From contig NZ_JMKI01000051.1 of the NCBI RefSeq assembly GCF_000712295.1, positions 1 to 64,000 on the forward strand: a stretch of DNA of 64,000 bases, given 5' to 3'. Source of the stretch: Synergistes jonesii. GTDB lineage: Bacteria > Synergistota > Synergistia > Synergistales > Synergistaceae. How positions within the stretch are numbered: position 1 is the first letter of the stretch; every line of letters starts with the position of its first letter. This document shows positions 19,853 through 27,450 of this stretch, one piece after another. Both the position numbers and the translations under genes were made by a program. The notes below the pieces were generated by a model. It saw only the letters and a program-made list of their open reading frames with translations, did not search any database and had not been told where the DNA came from.

Positions 19853-20845
19853 TTATTTCCCTTCTCTGACTTTCTTGAGATAATCCGTCAGCTCTTCCGG
19901 CAGAGGCTGCACGAAAGACATCTCCCCGCCGCTGCGCGGGTGCCTGAACGCCAGCTTCCACGAATGAAGAAAGATTCTCTCCGGCGGAAAGGGCGATTGA
20001 CGCGAGGGCGCGTAGAGCCTGTCTCCAACGAGCGGGCAGCGCAGCGCCCGCATATGCACGCGGATCTGATGGGTGCGCCCGCTGTGCAGCGTGCAGGCCA
20101 GCAACGAAAAAGCGTTCGAACTCCAGAGCGTCCTGTAATCCGTCCGCGCTTCGCGCCCACCCTCGACGCAGGCCATCCTCTGACGGTTGCGCGGGTCGCG
20201 CCCTATCGGGCATTTCACCGAGCCGCCGCCGTTCGGCGGCATGCCGTAACAGAGCGCAAGGTATTCTTTCTGCACGCGGCGCGCCTTGAAATCGCGGAAG
20301 AGCCCCTCCTGCGCCAGTCCGTTCCTTGCGACGACCATCAGCCCCGAAGTCGTAGCGTCGAGCCTGTGGACTATGCCGGGGCGGCGCACGCCGTTCAGCG
20401 TCCCTATGTCGGGGTAGCGGAAGAGCAGGCCGTGCACGAGAGTGCCGCTCCAGTGCCCGGGCGCGGGATGCACGACGAGCCCTGCCGGCTTGTTTACAAC
20501 GATTATATCGCTGTCTTCGTAGACGGTTTCAAAATCAACATCCTGCGGCTCAAGATCGAGCGTTTCCGCCGGAGGCACCTCCACCCTTATAGCGTCGCCG
20601 GCAGCGACCTTCAGCGACGCTTTGATCCTGCGCGGTGGGAAAAGTTCGGCACGCCCCTCTTTTATAAGCCTCTGCGAAAAGGCGCGGCTGACGCCGAGCA
20701 GGCGCGAAAGCGCAAAGTCGACGCGGTGTCCGTCGAATTCCGCAGTTATTTCAAAGCGCTGCACCACAGAAGAGGGGGCGGACGAAAGCCCCTCCCCCTC
20801 TTCGAAAATCTTATCGCCCGTCCCGCTACTGCTTGTCGAGCACAT
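19853..20845 (-). CDS. RluA/RluD-family pseudouridine synthase
   Basis: 330 residues from the ATG at 20845. An S4 RNA-binding domain (about 20-90, RVDFALSRLLGVSRAFSQRLIKEGRA) is followed by the RluA catalytic domain with the invariant GIVHRLDATTSGLMVVAR, whose Asp attacks uridine. HSGRTHQIRVHM is the second core motif. Like RluD, it probably modifies uridines in 23S rRNA; the exact site cannot be assigned. The frame is open a further 71 codons into ileS, but that stretch is a low-complexity shadow. The chosen ATG overlaps the ileS stop by 20 bp, suggesting coupling. Confidence 0.9.
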   Translation of the reverse strand: MCSTSSSGTGDKIFEEGEGLSSAPSSVVQRFEITAEFDGHRVDFALSRLLGVSRAFSQRLIKEGRAELFPPRRIKASLKVAAGDAIRVEVPPAETLDLEPQDVDFETVYEDSDIIVVNKPAGLVVHPAPGHWSGTLVHGLLFRYPDIGTLNGVRRPGIVHRLDATTSGLMVVARNGLAQEGLFRDFKARRVQKEYLALCYGMPPNGGGSVKCPIGRDPRNRQRMACVEGGREARTDYRTLWSSNAFSLLACTLHSGRTHQIRVHMRALRCPLVGDRLYAPSRQSPFPPERIFLHSWKLAFRHPRSGGEMSFVQPLPEELTDYLKKVREGK

Positions 20846-23609
20846 CGCGGCAGCGGTCGCATATCCCCTTCTCGGCGACTTCGGCGCGCCTCTTCCAGCA
20901 GCGAGGGCACTTCTCCGCCGCAGATTTGGAAACGCCGACCACAAGACCCGTCGTCTCGTCGTCGTAGACGATCTCTGCGTTCTTGACTTCATCCGTGACC
21001 TTGCAGCCTGAGACGATAAGGATGCTTTCCCACGCCGCGTCGTCGATTCTTCCTTCAAGCGGCCTGTAGTAGTCGCTCAGCTTGATCTGTACCTCAGCGT
21101 CGAGCGGGTGGCCGATGATTCCCTTGCCGCGCGCCGCCTCGAGCCCGCGCAGAGCGCCCTGGCGCGCCAGCATCAGCATATCCCATTCGTCTTCTATAGC
21201 CGGGTCGATGCCTGCGGCTTCGTTCTCCGGCCAGTCTGCGAGCAGGACGCTCTTAGGCAGCGATTTATCCATCGCGCGCATCTGCTGCCAGATCTCTTCA
21301 GCGGTGAAAGAGAGGACGCAGGACATCATCTGCGTCACGCACTTGAGCACGTGCCACATCACCGTGCGTATCGAGCGCCGGCTGCCAGCGTCCTTTGCGT
21401 CGGCGTAAAGCTTGTCCTTGCTTACGTCGATGTAGAAGGAAGAAAGCTCGTTGTCGCAGAACTGATGAATCAGCGTCATCGGCTGATGGAACTCGTATTC
21501 GTCGAAGCCCGACGTCACGCGCTGGCGCAGACGCTCCAGCTTCAGCATGATGTACTTGTCGACCGCTTCCAGCTCGCCGTTCGGAAGTATGTCTCTTGCA
21601 GGGTCGAAGCCCGCAAGGTTAGCCAGCAGGAAGCGCGCCGTATTGCGTATCCTTCTGTAAGACTCTATGAGGTTACGGAAAATTTCTTCCGAGATACGCA
21701 CGTCGCCGCGGTAATCGGAAGAGGCTACCCACAGGCGCAGAATGTCCGCGCCGTTTTTATCGATGATATTCTCCGGTTTCATGACGTTGCCGAGAGATTT
21801 CGACATCTTCTGCCCGTCGGGGCCCATGATAAAGCCGTGGGTCAGCACCGCCCTGTACGGAGCCCTACCGCGCGTCGCGACGCTGTTGAGCAGTGAAGTC
21901 TGGAACCACCCGCGGTGCTGGTCGCTGCCTTCGAGGTACATATCGGCCGGCCATGAGAGGTCTTCCCAGTTGTCGAGGACGGCCGAATGGCTAGTGCCCG
22001 AATCGAACCAGACGTCCATTATGTCGCTCTCCTTGCGCAGATGCCTGCCGCCGCACTTCGGACAGAGCGCCAGATCTCCGACGAGCTCCTCAGGCGACAT
22101 CGTCCACCAGCAGTCGCTGCCGTGTTCGCGCACCTTGTCTGCAACGCGCGTCACGCGGTCGGAGGTCAGTATGACCTCGCCGCACTCCTCGCAGTAGAAC
22201 GCCGGGATGGGGACCCCCCACGTGCGCTGGCGGCTGATGCACCAGTCGGAGCGGTCGCGCACCATGTTGGTGATCCTTTCCTTGCCCCAGTCCGGGACCC
22301 ATTTGACTTCGTCGATGCACTCAAGGGCCTTGTCGCGGAAGTCGGCTACGGAGACGAACCACTGATCCGTCGCTCGGAAAATCACCGGCTTCTTACAGCG
22401 CCAGCAGTGCGGATAGGAGTGCGTTATCTTCAACTTTCCCAGAAGCAGCTTCGATTCGTTTAGCAGCTCGAAGACCTTTTTCTCTCCCTCCGCGAGGCTC
22501 ATTCCGCCGAAAATCGGCGTATCTTTGTAATAATGTCCCGTCTCGTCGACCGGGTTGTAAATATCTATCCCGTATTTGACGCCCGTCTCATAGTCTTCCG
22601 TGCCGTGCCCCGGCGCCGTATGCACGCAGCCGGTGCCGGCGTCGAGAGTCACGTAATCGGCGAGGACAAATGGGACCTTGCGGTCATAGAAGGGGTGCAG
22701 CGCGAGAGTCTTTTCCAGCCTTTCGCCGCGGCATACTAAAATCGGCTCGCCGAATGTCAACTGCGTAGCGCGCTCGACTTCGGCCTTGAGGCCGCACGCG
22801 ATAAGGTAGACCTTATCACCCACCTGGTAGAAGCCGTATTCATAGCGCGGATGCACCGCGACGGCCATCGACGCAGGGAGCGTCCAGGGCGTCGTCGTCC
22901 AGATTATAACGTCGACGTCTTTGCCTTCGAGCTCTGGAAATACCTTCGCCGCTTCGAGGTATTTATAGGCGACGAAGATGGATGGCGAGGTCTCGTCGCC
23001 GTATTCTATCTCAGCCGCCGCAAGGGCCGTCTGGCAGTCCGTGCACCAGTAGATAGCCTTCCGCCCTTTATAAACATAACCTTTGTCGACCATCTTGGCG
23101 AAACCTTCAAGCTGCGTGGCTTCATACGCCGGTATAAGCGTCATATAAGGATGTCCCCAGTCGCCGATGACGCCGAGGCGTTTGAATTGCTCCGTCTGGA
23201 CGTCCGCGAAAGAGCGCGCATAGGCGGCGCATTTTTTGCGTAACTCGACAGGGTTTATCTCATCCTTGTCTAAATTCTGTTCCTTCAACACCTTAAGCTC
23301 TATCGGCAGCCCGTGCGTGTCGTAGCCCGGAACGTAGGGCGCGAAATAGCCGCGCTGCCATTTGTATTTGACTACGAAGTCCTTTAATATCTTGTTCGTC
23401 GCAGTGCCTATATGTATGCTCGCATTAGCGTAGGGCGGCCCGTCGTGAAGGATGAACGATGGCTTGTCCTTATTTTTCTTCTTCAATTCGCCGTACAGAT
23501 CCATATCGTACCAGAACTTCAAAAATTCCGGTTCTCTCTGTGAAAGGTTAGCGCGCATCGGGAAATCGGTTTTCGGAAGGAACAGAGTGTCCTTATAATC
23601 GTTCGCCAT
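20826..23609 (-). CDS. ileS: Isoleucyl-tRNA synthetase
   Basis: 927 residues, full length. Class I synthetase with large editing domain. HIGT of the HIGH signature is in PPYANASIHIGTATNKILKD, the WCISRQRTWGVPIP motif is central and [15 protein letters not shown] is the KMSKS loop. The C-terminal zinc finger CPRCWKRR...CDRC is retained, as in bacterial-type IleRS. The start follows GGAGG at 10-11 nt. No T-box leader was seen upstream, although a TATAAT-like hexamer lies at about 23677-23682 on the minus strand. Confidence 0.97.
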   Translation of the reverse strand: MANDYKDTLFLPKTDFPMRANLSQREPEFLKFWYDMDLYGELKKKNKDKPSFILHDGPPYANASIHIGTATNKILKDFVVKYKWQRGYFAPYVPGYDTHGLPIELKVLKEQNLDKDEINPVELRKKCAAYARSFADVQTEQFKRLGVIGDWGHPYMTLIPAYEATQLEGFAKMVDKGYVYKGRKAIYWCTDCQTALAAAEIEYGDETSPSIFVAYKYLEAAKVFPELEGKDVDVIIWTTTPWTLPASMAVAVHPRYEYGFYQVGDKVYLIACGLKAEVERATQLTFGEPILVCRGERLEKTLALHPFYDRKVPFVLADYVTLDAGTGCVHTAPGHGTEDYETGVKYGIDIYNPVDETGHYYKDTPIFGGMSLAEGEKKVFELLNESKLLLGKLKITHSYPHCWRCKKPVIFRATDQWFVSVADFRDKALECIDEVKWVPDWGKERITNMVRDRSDWCISRQRTWGVPIPAFYCEECGEVILTSDRVTRVADKVREHGSDCWWTMSPEELVGDLALCPKCGGRHLRKESDIMDVWFDSGTSHSAVLDNWEDLSWPADMYLEGSDQHRGWFQTSLLNSVATRGRAPYRAVLTHGFIMGPDGQKMSKSLGNVMKPENIIDKNGADILRLWVASSDYRGDVRISEEIFRNLIESYRRIRNTARFLLANLAGFDPARDILPNGELEAVDKYIMLKLERLRQRVTSGFDEYEFHQPMTLIHQFCDNELSSFYIDVSKDKLYADAKDAGSRRSIRTVMWHVLKCVTQMMSCVLSFTAEEIWQQMRAMDKSLPKSVLLADWPENEAAGIDPAIEDEWDMLMLARQGALRGLEAARGKGIIGHPLDAEVQIKLSDYYRPLEGRIDDAAWESILIVSGCKVTDEVKNAEIVYDDETTGLVVGVSKSAAEKCPRCWKRRAEVAEKGICDRCRDVLDKQ

Positions 23610-23995
23610 AAAACAACCTCCATTTAAACTGAATGGAACTCAGATGAGAATTCCATAATGCACAACTTATATATTATAACAGAAATGTCGTAAAAATATT
23701 TATACGAACAGGCGAGCGGCATAGGGCGCCAGCATTTACTTTATTAGAGCAAACAAGACATCAAGCAAGAGCTGTGGGTTAAGGGCGGCTTTGAACATCA
23801 TCTTTCTCTTGCTTAAACGACCGTATTTAGCCCGATTTCTAAACGAAGGTCCGAACTTTTGCGAGTCCGGACCTTACTGTCTGAAACTTTTTCGGTCTGT
23901 TCTTATTCCTTTATTATTTCGAACTTTTAAGACTCCTGTTCTACTATTTGTAATATTTCCATATAGGCTAATAGATTTATGTTTTTTGATCGGTA
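23610..23995. other. AT-rich intergenic region between ileS and the BCCT gene
   Basis: About 390 bp without a supported gene. The right half marks the start of the AT-rich segment. It contains an imperfect 10-bp inverted repeat at 23846-23875 (separate entry), and an AT-rich TATAAT-like stretch near 23675-23685 that may serve ileS. Short frames here have no ribosome-binding site. No repeat, attachment site or integrase remnant was recognised. Confidence 0.5.
23846..23875 (-). terminator. Possible terminator of the glycyl radical enzyme cassette
   Basis: Stem AAGGTCCGGA / TTCGGACCTT (one mismatch) with a 10-nt loop, 120 bp past the BCCT stop on the minus strand. The following T-run is weak (CGTTTAG), so the call is tentative. 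Confidence 0.4.
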
Positions 23996-25573
23996 CTACT
24001 CTTCTGTTTCTTTTGCTGTGAGTTCGAGTGCTTCTCTGCCTTCCTGCGTTTCATCAATAATGTGGTCAACCTCGCCGGTTATTAGTTTGATCGAACCGTA
24101 ACATACAAGTGTAGTTACAACCAAGAGAGGAATACCGGCAGCAACTGCCAGCGACTGAAGCGCGACAGTGCCTACCTTATCAAGGACAAAGAGGCATATA
24201 AGTGTCAAACCGCCTGTAAGAAACCCCCAAAAAAGCCTGACGGGAATCGGTGCGGCTTCAGCACGCGATTTTTTAACTGTCATTGATGCAACGATGCCTG
24301 TCAATGCGTCGGCCATTGTCATGAAACCTATGATGACCGCAATCAATGTAGCAGGTATTGTCAAGATACGGAGAGGCATAACATCAAGTAATGCGAAGTT
24401 TGCGACAGGTGCCCCCCATTCAGCAATAATTTCCGATATTTTGGCGTGATTGAAGAACTGCTGATAAATGGCACATCCACCCCACATATTGAACCAAACA
24501 AGAATAAACGCTGTCGGAACAAGCCAGTTGACGATAATAAATGTACGGATCGAGCGGCCGCGCGCTATTTTTGCATAGAACATTCCTGCAACAGGTGAAA
24601 ATACAAGTGTCCAAATGAAATAATATGAAGTGTTGAAGTTTGCAAAATTGTTCGTCGTACCTATAAAATCACCATTGAACATCGCAGGGAAGAAATTATT
24701 GCACAGAGTGCCTAATGATCCGAGAAGGAGCTCAAAGAGTTTAACTGTCGGCCCAAAGATAATCAAAAATGCAAGGAGTATCATGTAAAGATAGGTATTC
24801 AAATTTGAAAGAATAGCCATACCTTTTGAAATACCGCGAGCGCTTGAGAACGAGAAACAAATTGTTACGGCAACAACTACAAAGAAATAAAGCATATTCG
24901 AAACCTCAAATCCAGAAACATATGCAAGCCCTGTTGAGAACTGCATTGTACCTAAACCAAAACATGTAATTGTTCCGCAGACAAGCGATACACAGCATAG
25001 AATGTCAATAACTGTGCCAGACAAACCGAATATTTTATTCTTGACTAATGGATAAAGTGCGGCAGACGGGCGGAAAGGAAGCCCCTTGTTTATGCTCATA
25101 TAAACGATAACTATACCCCAGAAAATCTGTATTGCATAATACATCAGCGACCAATGAAAAGTTGACTGTGCAACAGCATTAAGAGCAGCAGCATTAGTTT
25201 CTGCCTGAATACCTAAATATACAGGCGGAGCATAAAAATATCCAAGAGGTTCGACAACGGCGTAGAACATCATTGCAATTCCTATAGACGAGCAAATTGC
25301 CATTGCTATCCATGTGAATGTACTATAAAGAGGTTTTGCATCTGCTCCGCCGATGATTTTCTTACCGAAATCAGAGAATACCATACAAAGCAAAATTACC
25401 CCCATAATTGCAGTCAGACCAAGAATACACCAACTAAGGTTAAGAAGTCCCCAGTTTAAGACAAGCGAAGCCAGATTACAGAATGCATCTCTGCATGTGA
25501 TTCCGAAAATAAAAAGAGCACCGAGAATAATCGCAACGGGAACGAAAAGTTTCTTATTGAGAACATTAAACAT
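23996..25573 (-). CDS. BCCT-family transporter with altered substrate box
   Basis: 525 residues with about 12 transmembrane segments. Family landmarks are IGIAMMFYAVVEPL (about 97-110), FHWSL (139-143), ALYPL (172-176) and SPVAGMFYAKIARGRSIRTFI (326-346). BCCT proteins normally import or exchange trimethylammonium compounds through an aromatic box (W189, W194, Y197 and W374 in BetP). By motif alignment the first is kept (W141), but the others read Y146, Q149 and T322, and W377 reads F325. This suggests a substrate other than choline, betaine or carnitine. The gene is last in the cassette, after the dehydrogenase gene, with GGGG upstream of its ATG. It probably imports the GRE substrate. Confidence 0.9.
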   Translation of the reverse strand: MFNVLNKKLFVPVAIILGALFIFGITCRDAFCNLASLVLNWGLLNLSWCILGLTAIMGVILLCMVFSDFGKKIIGGADAKPLYSTFTWIAMAICSSIGIAMMFYAVVEPLGYFYAPPVYLGIQAETNAAALNAVAQSTFHWSLMYYAIQIFWGIVIVYMSINKGLPFRPSAALYPLVKNKIFGLSGTVIDILCCVSLVCGTITCFGLGTMQFSTGLAYVSGFEVSNMLYFFVVVAVTICFSFSSARGISKGMAILSNLNTYLYMILLAFLIIFGPTVKLFELLLGSLGTLCNNFFPAMFNGDFIGTTNNFANFNTSYYFIWTLVFSPVAGMFYAKIARGRSIRTFIIVNWLVPTAFILVWFNMWGGCAIYQQFFNHAKISEIIAEWGAPVANFALLDVMPLRILTIPATLIAVIIGFMTMADALTGIVASMTVKKSRAEAAPIPVRLFWGFLTGGLTLICLFVLDKVGTVALQSLAVAAGIPLLVVTTLVCYGSIKLITGEVDHIIDETQEGREALELTAKETEE

Positions 25574-25600
25574 TAGCGTTTTTCCCCTTTCTTATTCTTG

Positions 25601-26407
25601 TTAATCTTCTTTGTATGTAAATGCGCGATAAACAGACCATCCGCCGTCAACTAAAAAAGTTTGACCTGTTACATATGTACTTGCATTGCTCGCGAGGTAA
25701 AAACAGATACCGAGATAGTCCTCTCCCCATGACACTCGCCCCATAGGGATTGTATTTGCAGCCTGTACCATATAGTCAGCCGGACGTGCGTTCATCATCG
25801 GAGTCCAAATCCAGACAGGAGCAATGTTATTAACAGTCACACCGGTTTTTGCAAGATCAACGGCAAAATGTCTTGTTGAAGCGGCCATCGCAGATTTGCT
25901 TGCCGAATATGGCAAATCGTCTACACAGTTTACTGTGTAGGCGTCAATGCTGCTGATATTAATGATTCTGCCCCACCCATTCTTTGCCATTACGCGTCCG
26001 CAGGCCGCATTGATAAAAACAGTGCCGATAAAATTGATGTCCATTGTGCGCCGCAGATCTTTTTCATTAAAATCAAGAGAGGGGCCGAGCGGTGCAATAG
26101 CAGATGTATGAAGCAGAATATCAATCTTGCCGAAATCGTTGACAATGTCACTGACAGTATCTTCAACTTGTTGTTTGTCAGAAACATCCATAACGTAACT
26201 TTTACAATCGGCATTTTCTTCACGACATATTGCAATTGTTTCGTTCATTTTTTCCAAACTGCGCGAAGCAATTATCACTTTTGCGTCGTTAGCGGCAAAT
26301 CCGCGCGCTAAGACATTCCCGAGACCGCCGGCTCCAGTAATAAGTGTGACTTTATCTTTTACGCTGAACAGTTCGGAAATCTTTAATGATGTTATATGAT
26401 CTGACAT
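25601..26407 (-). CDS. Short-chain dehydrogenase/reductase of the GRE cassette
   Basis: 268 residues from MSDHITSLK; GAGGTG lies 5-6 nt before this ATG, and a GTG two codons earlier is less likely. Classical SDR: the nucleotide loop TGAGGLGNVLA, the acidic MDVSD, the catalytic Ser in NISSIDAY, Tyr and Lys in YSASKSA, and a C-terminal VDGGWSVYRAF. ASR at the end of the second strand rather than an acidic residue hints at NADP(H), though this is not decisive. Role inferred from context: either oxidising the incoming alcohol or reducing an aldehyde made by the GRE. Substrate unknown. Confidence 0.88.
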   Translation of the reverse strand: MSDHITSLKISELFSVKDKVTLITGAGGLGNVLARGFAANDAKVIIASRSLEKMNETIAICREENADCKSYVMDVSDKQQVEDTVSDIVNDFGKIDILLHTSAIAPLGPSLDFNEKDLRRTMDINFIGTVFINAACGRVMAKNGWGRIINISSIDAYTVNCVDDLPYSASKSAMAASTRHFAVDLAKTGVTVNNIAPVWIWTPMMNARPADYMVQAANTIPMGRVSWGEDYLGICFYLASNASTYVTGQTFLVDGGWSVYRAFTYKED

Positions 26408-26439
26408 TTCCACACCTCATTTCGTTTATGTATTACAAA

Positions 26440-27372
26440 CTAAACTATTTCGTCTGAATTCTGGCCGAGAATTTCTACAGTCTTGGTAACTCTTTTGAAT
26501 TGGCTGGCTATTTCGTGCATCCTTTCATCATCTGGTGCCTCAAAATTCCTGACTTTTTGATTTAAAGCACGGTATTTTGCGATTCCAAGTTCATGATACG
26601 GAAGAAGCGTTACACGATTGAAATTATATTGACTTACAAATTCTACGGTTTTATCAATTATTTCTTTTGTGTCATTAACCCCTTTGATCAACGGCATACG
26701 AATCCATACTTTATCGCGCAATTCGGGATATTTTGAAATTTCTCTAAGATTATTGATAATAAGATCATTATAAACGCCGGTACATTTATAGTGAACTTCT
26801 CTGTCTATCGATTTCATGTCAAAAAGAATGCACTGAACTTTGCCTGCCAAGTGAAGAAAAATTCCTGTACCGCAATAGCCGCATGTATCGATAGCAACGT
26901 TGATTACATGTTTTGTACACTCGTCTATTATTGCTTCAGTAAACTCCGGGTGGCTTAAACATTCGCCGCCGCTGATTGTTACGCCGCCGCCGGTTTGAGC
27001 GTAATAACCCTTATCCTTCAGGACTTCCACCATAACCTCATCGACAGTGTATTCACGAGCCGCAGGATGAAGTGCTTCCGCATAACAAACCTCCGCACAA
27101 ATAAAGCAACCGGTGCATTTATCTTTATCAATACGCATACCGTCTTTTTCAAATGATATACATTTGTTAGGGCAAACAATCGCACAGTTGCCGTCGCCGA
27201 TACATTTTTGACTGCTGAACATCAACTGATTTTCAAATCGAATCAATTCAGGGTTATGGCACCAAAGACAATTTAGTGGACAGCCTTTTAGAAAAACAGA
27301 TGTTCTGATACCAGGACCGTCTGCCGTACTGAATCTTTGCATGCCGCCAATTAATAACTTAGGCCCATCCAT
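26440..27372 (-). CDS. Glycyl radical enzyme activating enzyme (radical SAM)
   Basis: 310 residues from MDGPKLLIGGMQRFST, with GAGGAGG 7 nt upstream. Generates the glycyl radical on its partner using S-adenosylmethionine. The radical SAM cluster motif is KGCPLNCLWCHNPE near the N-terminus. It is followed by two ferredoxin-like Cys clusters (CIGDGNCAIVCPNKC and CTGCFICAEVC), typical of activases for non-pyruvate-formate-lyase GREs. GGVTISGGECLSHPEF is the SAM-binding GGE-type motif. Encoded directly after the GRE with a strong hairpin in between. Confidence 0.95.
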   Translation of the reverse strand: MDGPKLLIGGMQRFSTADGPGIRTSVFLKGCPLNCLWCHNPELIRFENQLMFSSQKCIGDGNCAIVCPNKCISFEKDGMRIDKDKCTGCFICAEVCYAEALHPAAREYTVDEVMVEVLKDKGYYAQTGGGVTISGGECLSHPEFTEAIIDECTKHVINVAIDTCGYCGTGIFLHLAGKVQCILFDMKSIDREVHYKCTGVYNDLIINNLREISKYPELRDKVWIRMPLIKGVNDTKEIIDKTVEFVSQYNFNRVTLLPYHELGIAKYRALNQKVRNFEAPDDERMHEIASQFKRVTKTVEILGQNSDEIV

Positions 27373-27401
27373 AAGTAACCTCCTCAGTAGACCATAGTAG
27401 A

Positions 27402-27442
27402 AAGAGGCTCCTGTCACGCATAAACAGCAGCAGGAGCCTCTT
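27402..27442 (-). terminator. Intercistronic hairpin between GRE and activase genes
   Basis: Perfect 12-bp stem AAGAGGCTCCTG / CAGGAGCCTCTT with a 17-nt loop starting 8 bp after the GRE stop, followed in minus sense by TTTCT. It looks like a partial terminator or 3' mRNA stabiliser that would give more enzyme than activase. Confidence 0.75.
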
Positions 27443-27450
27443 AGTTAGGA

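Noticed and set aside
20846-21058. 71-residue N-terminal extension of the RluD-type protein
   Set aside because: Lies within ileS, low-complexity Ser/Arg-rich, and not part of the S4-RluA architecture.
23610-23995. T-box leader upstream of ileS
   Set aside because: No AGGGTGGNACCGCG-type core or specifier-loop structure is visible on the minus strand.
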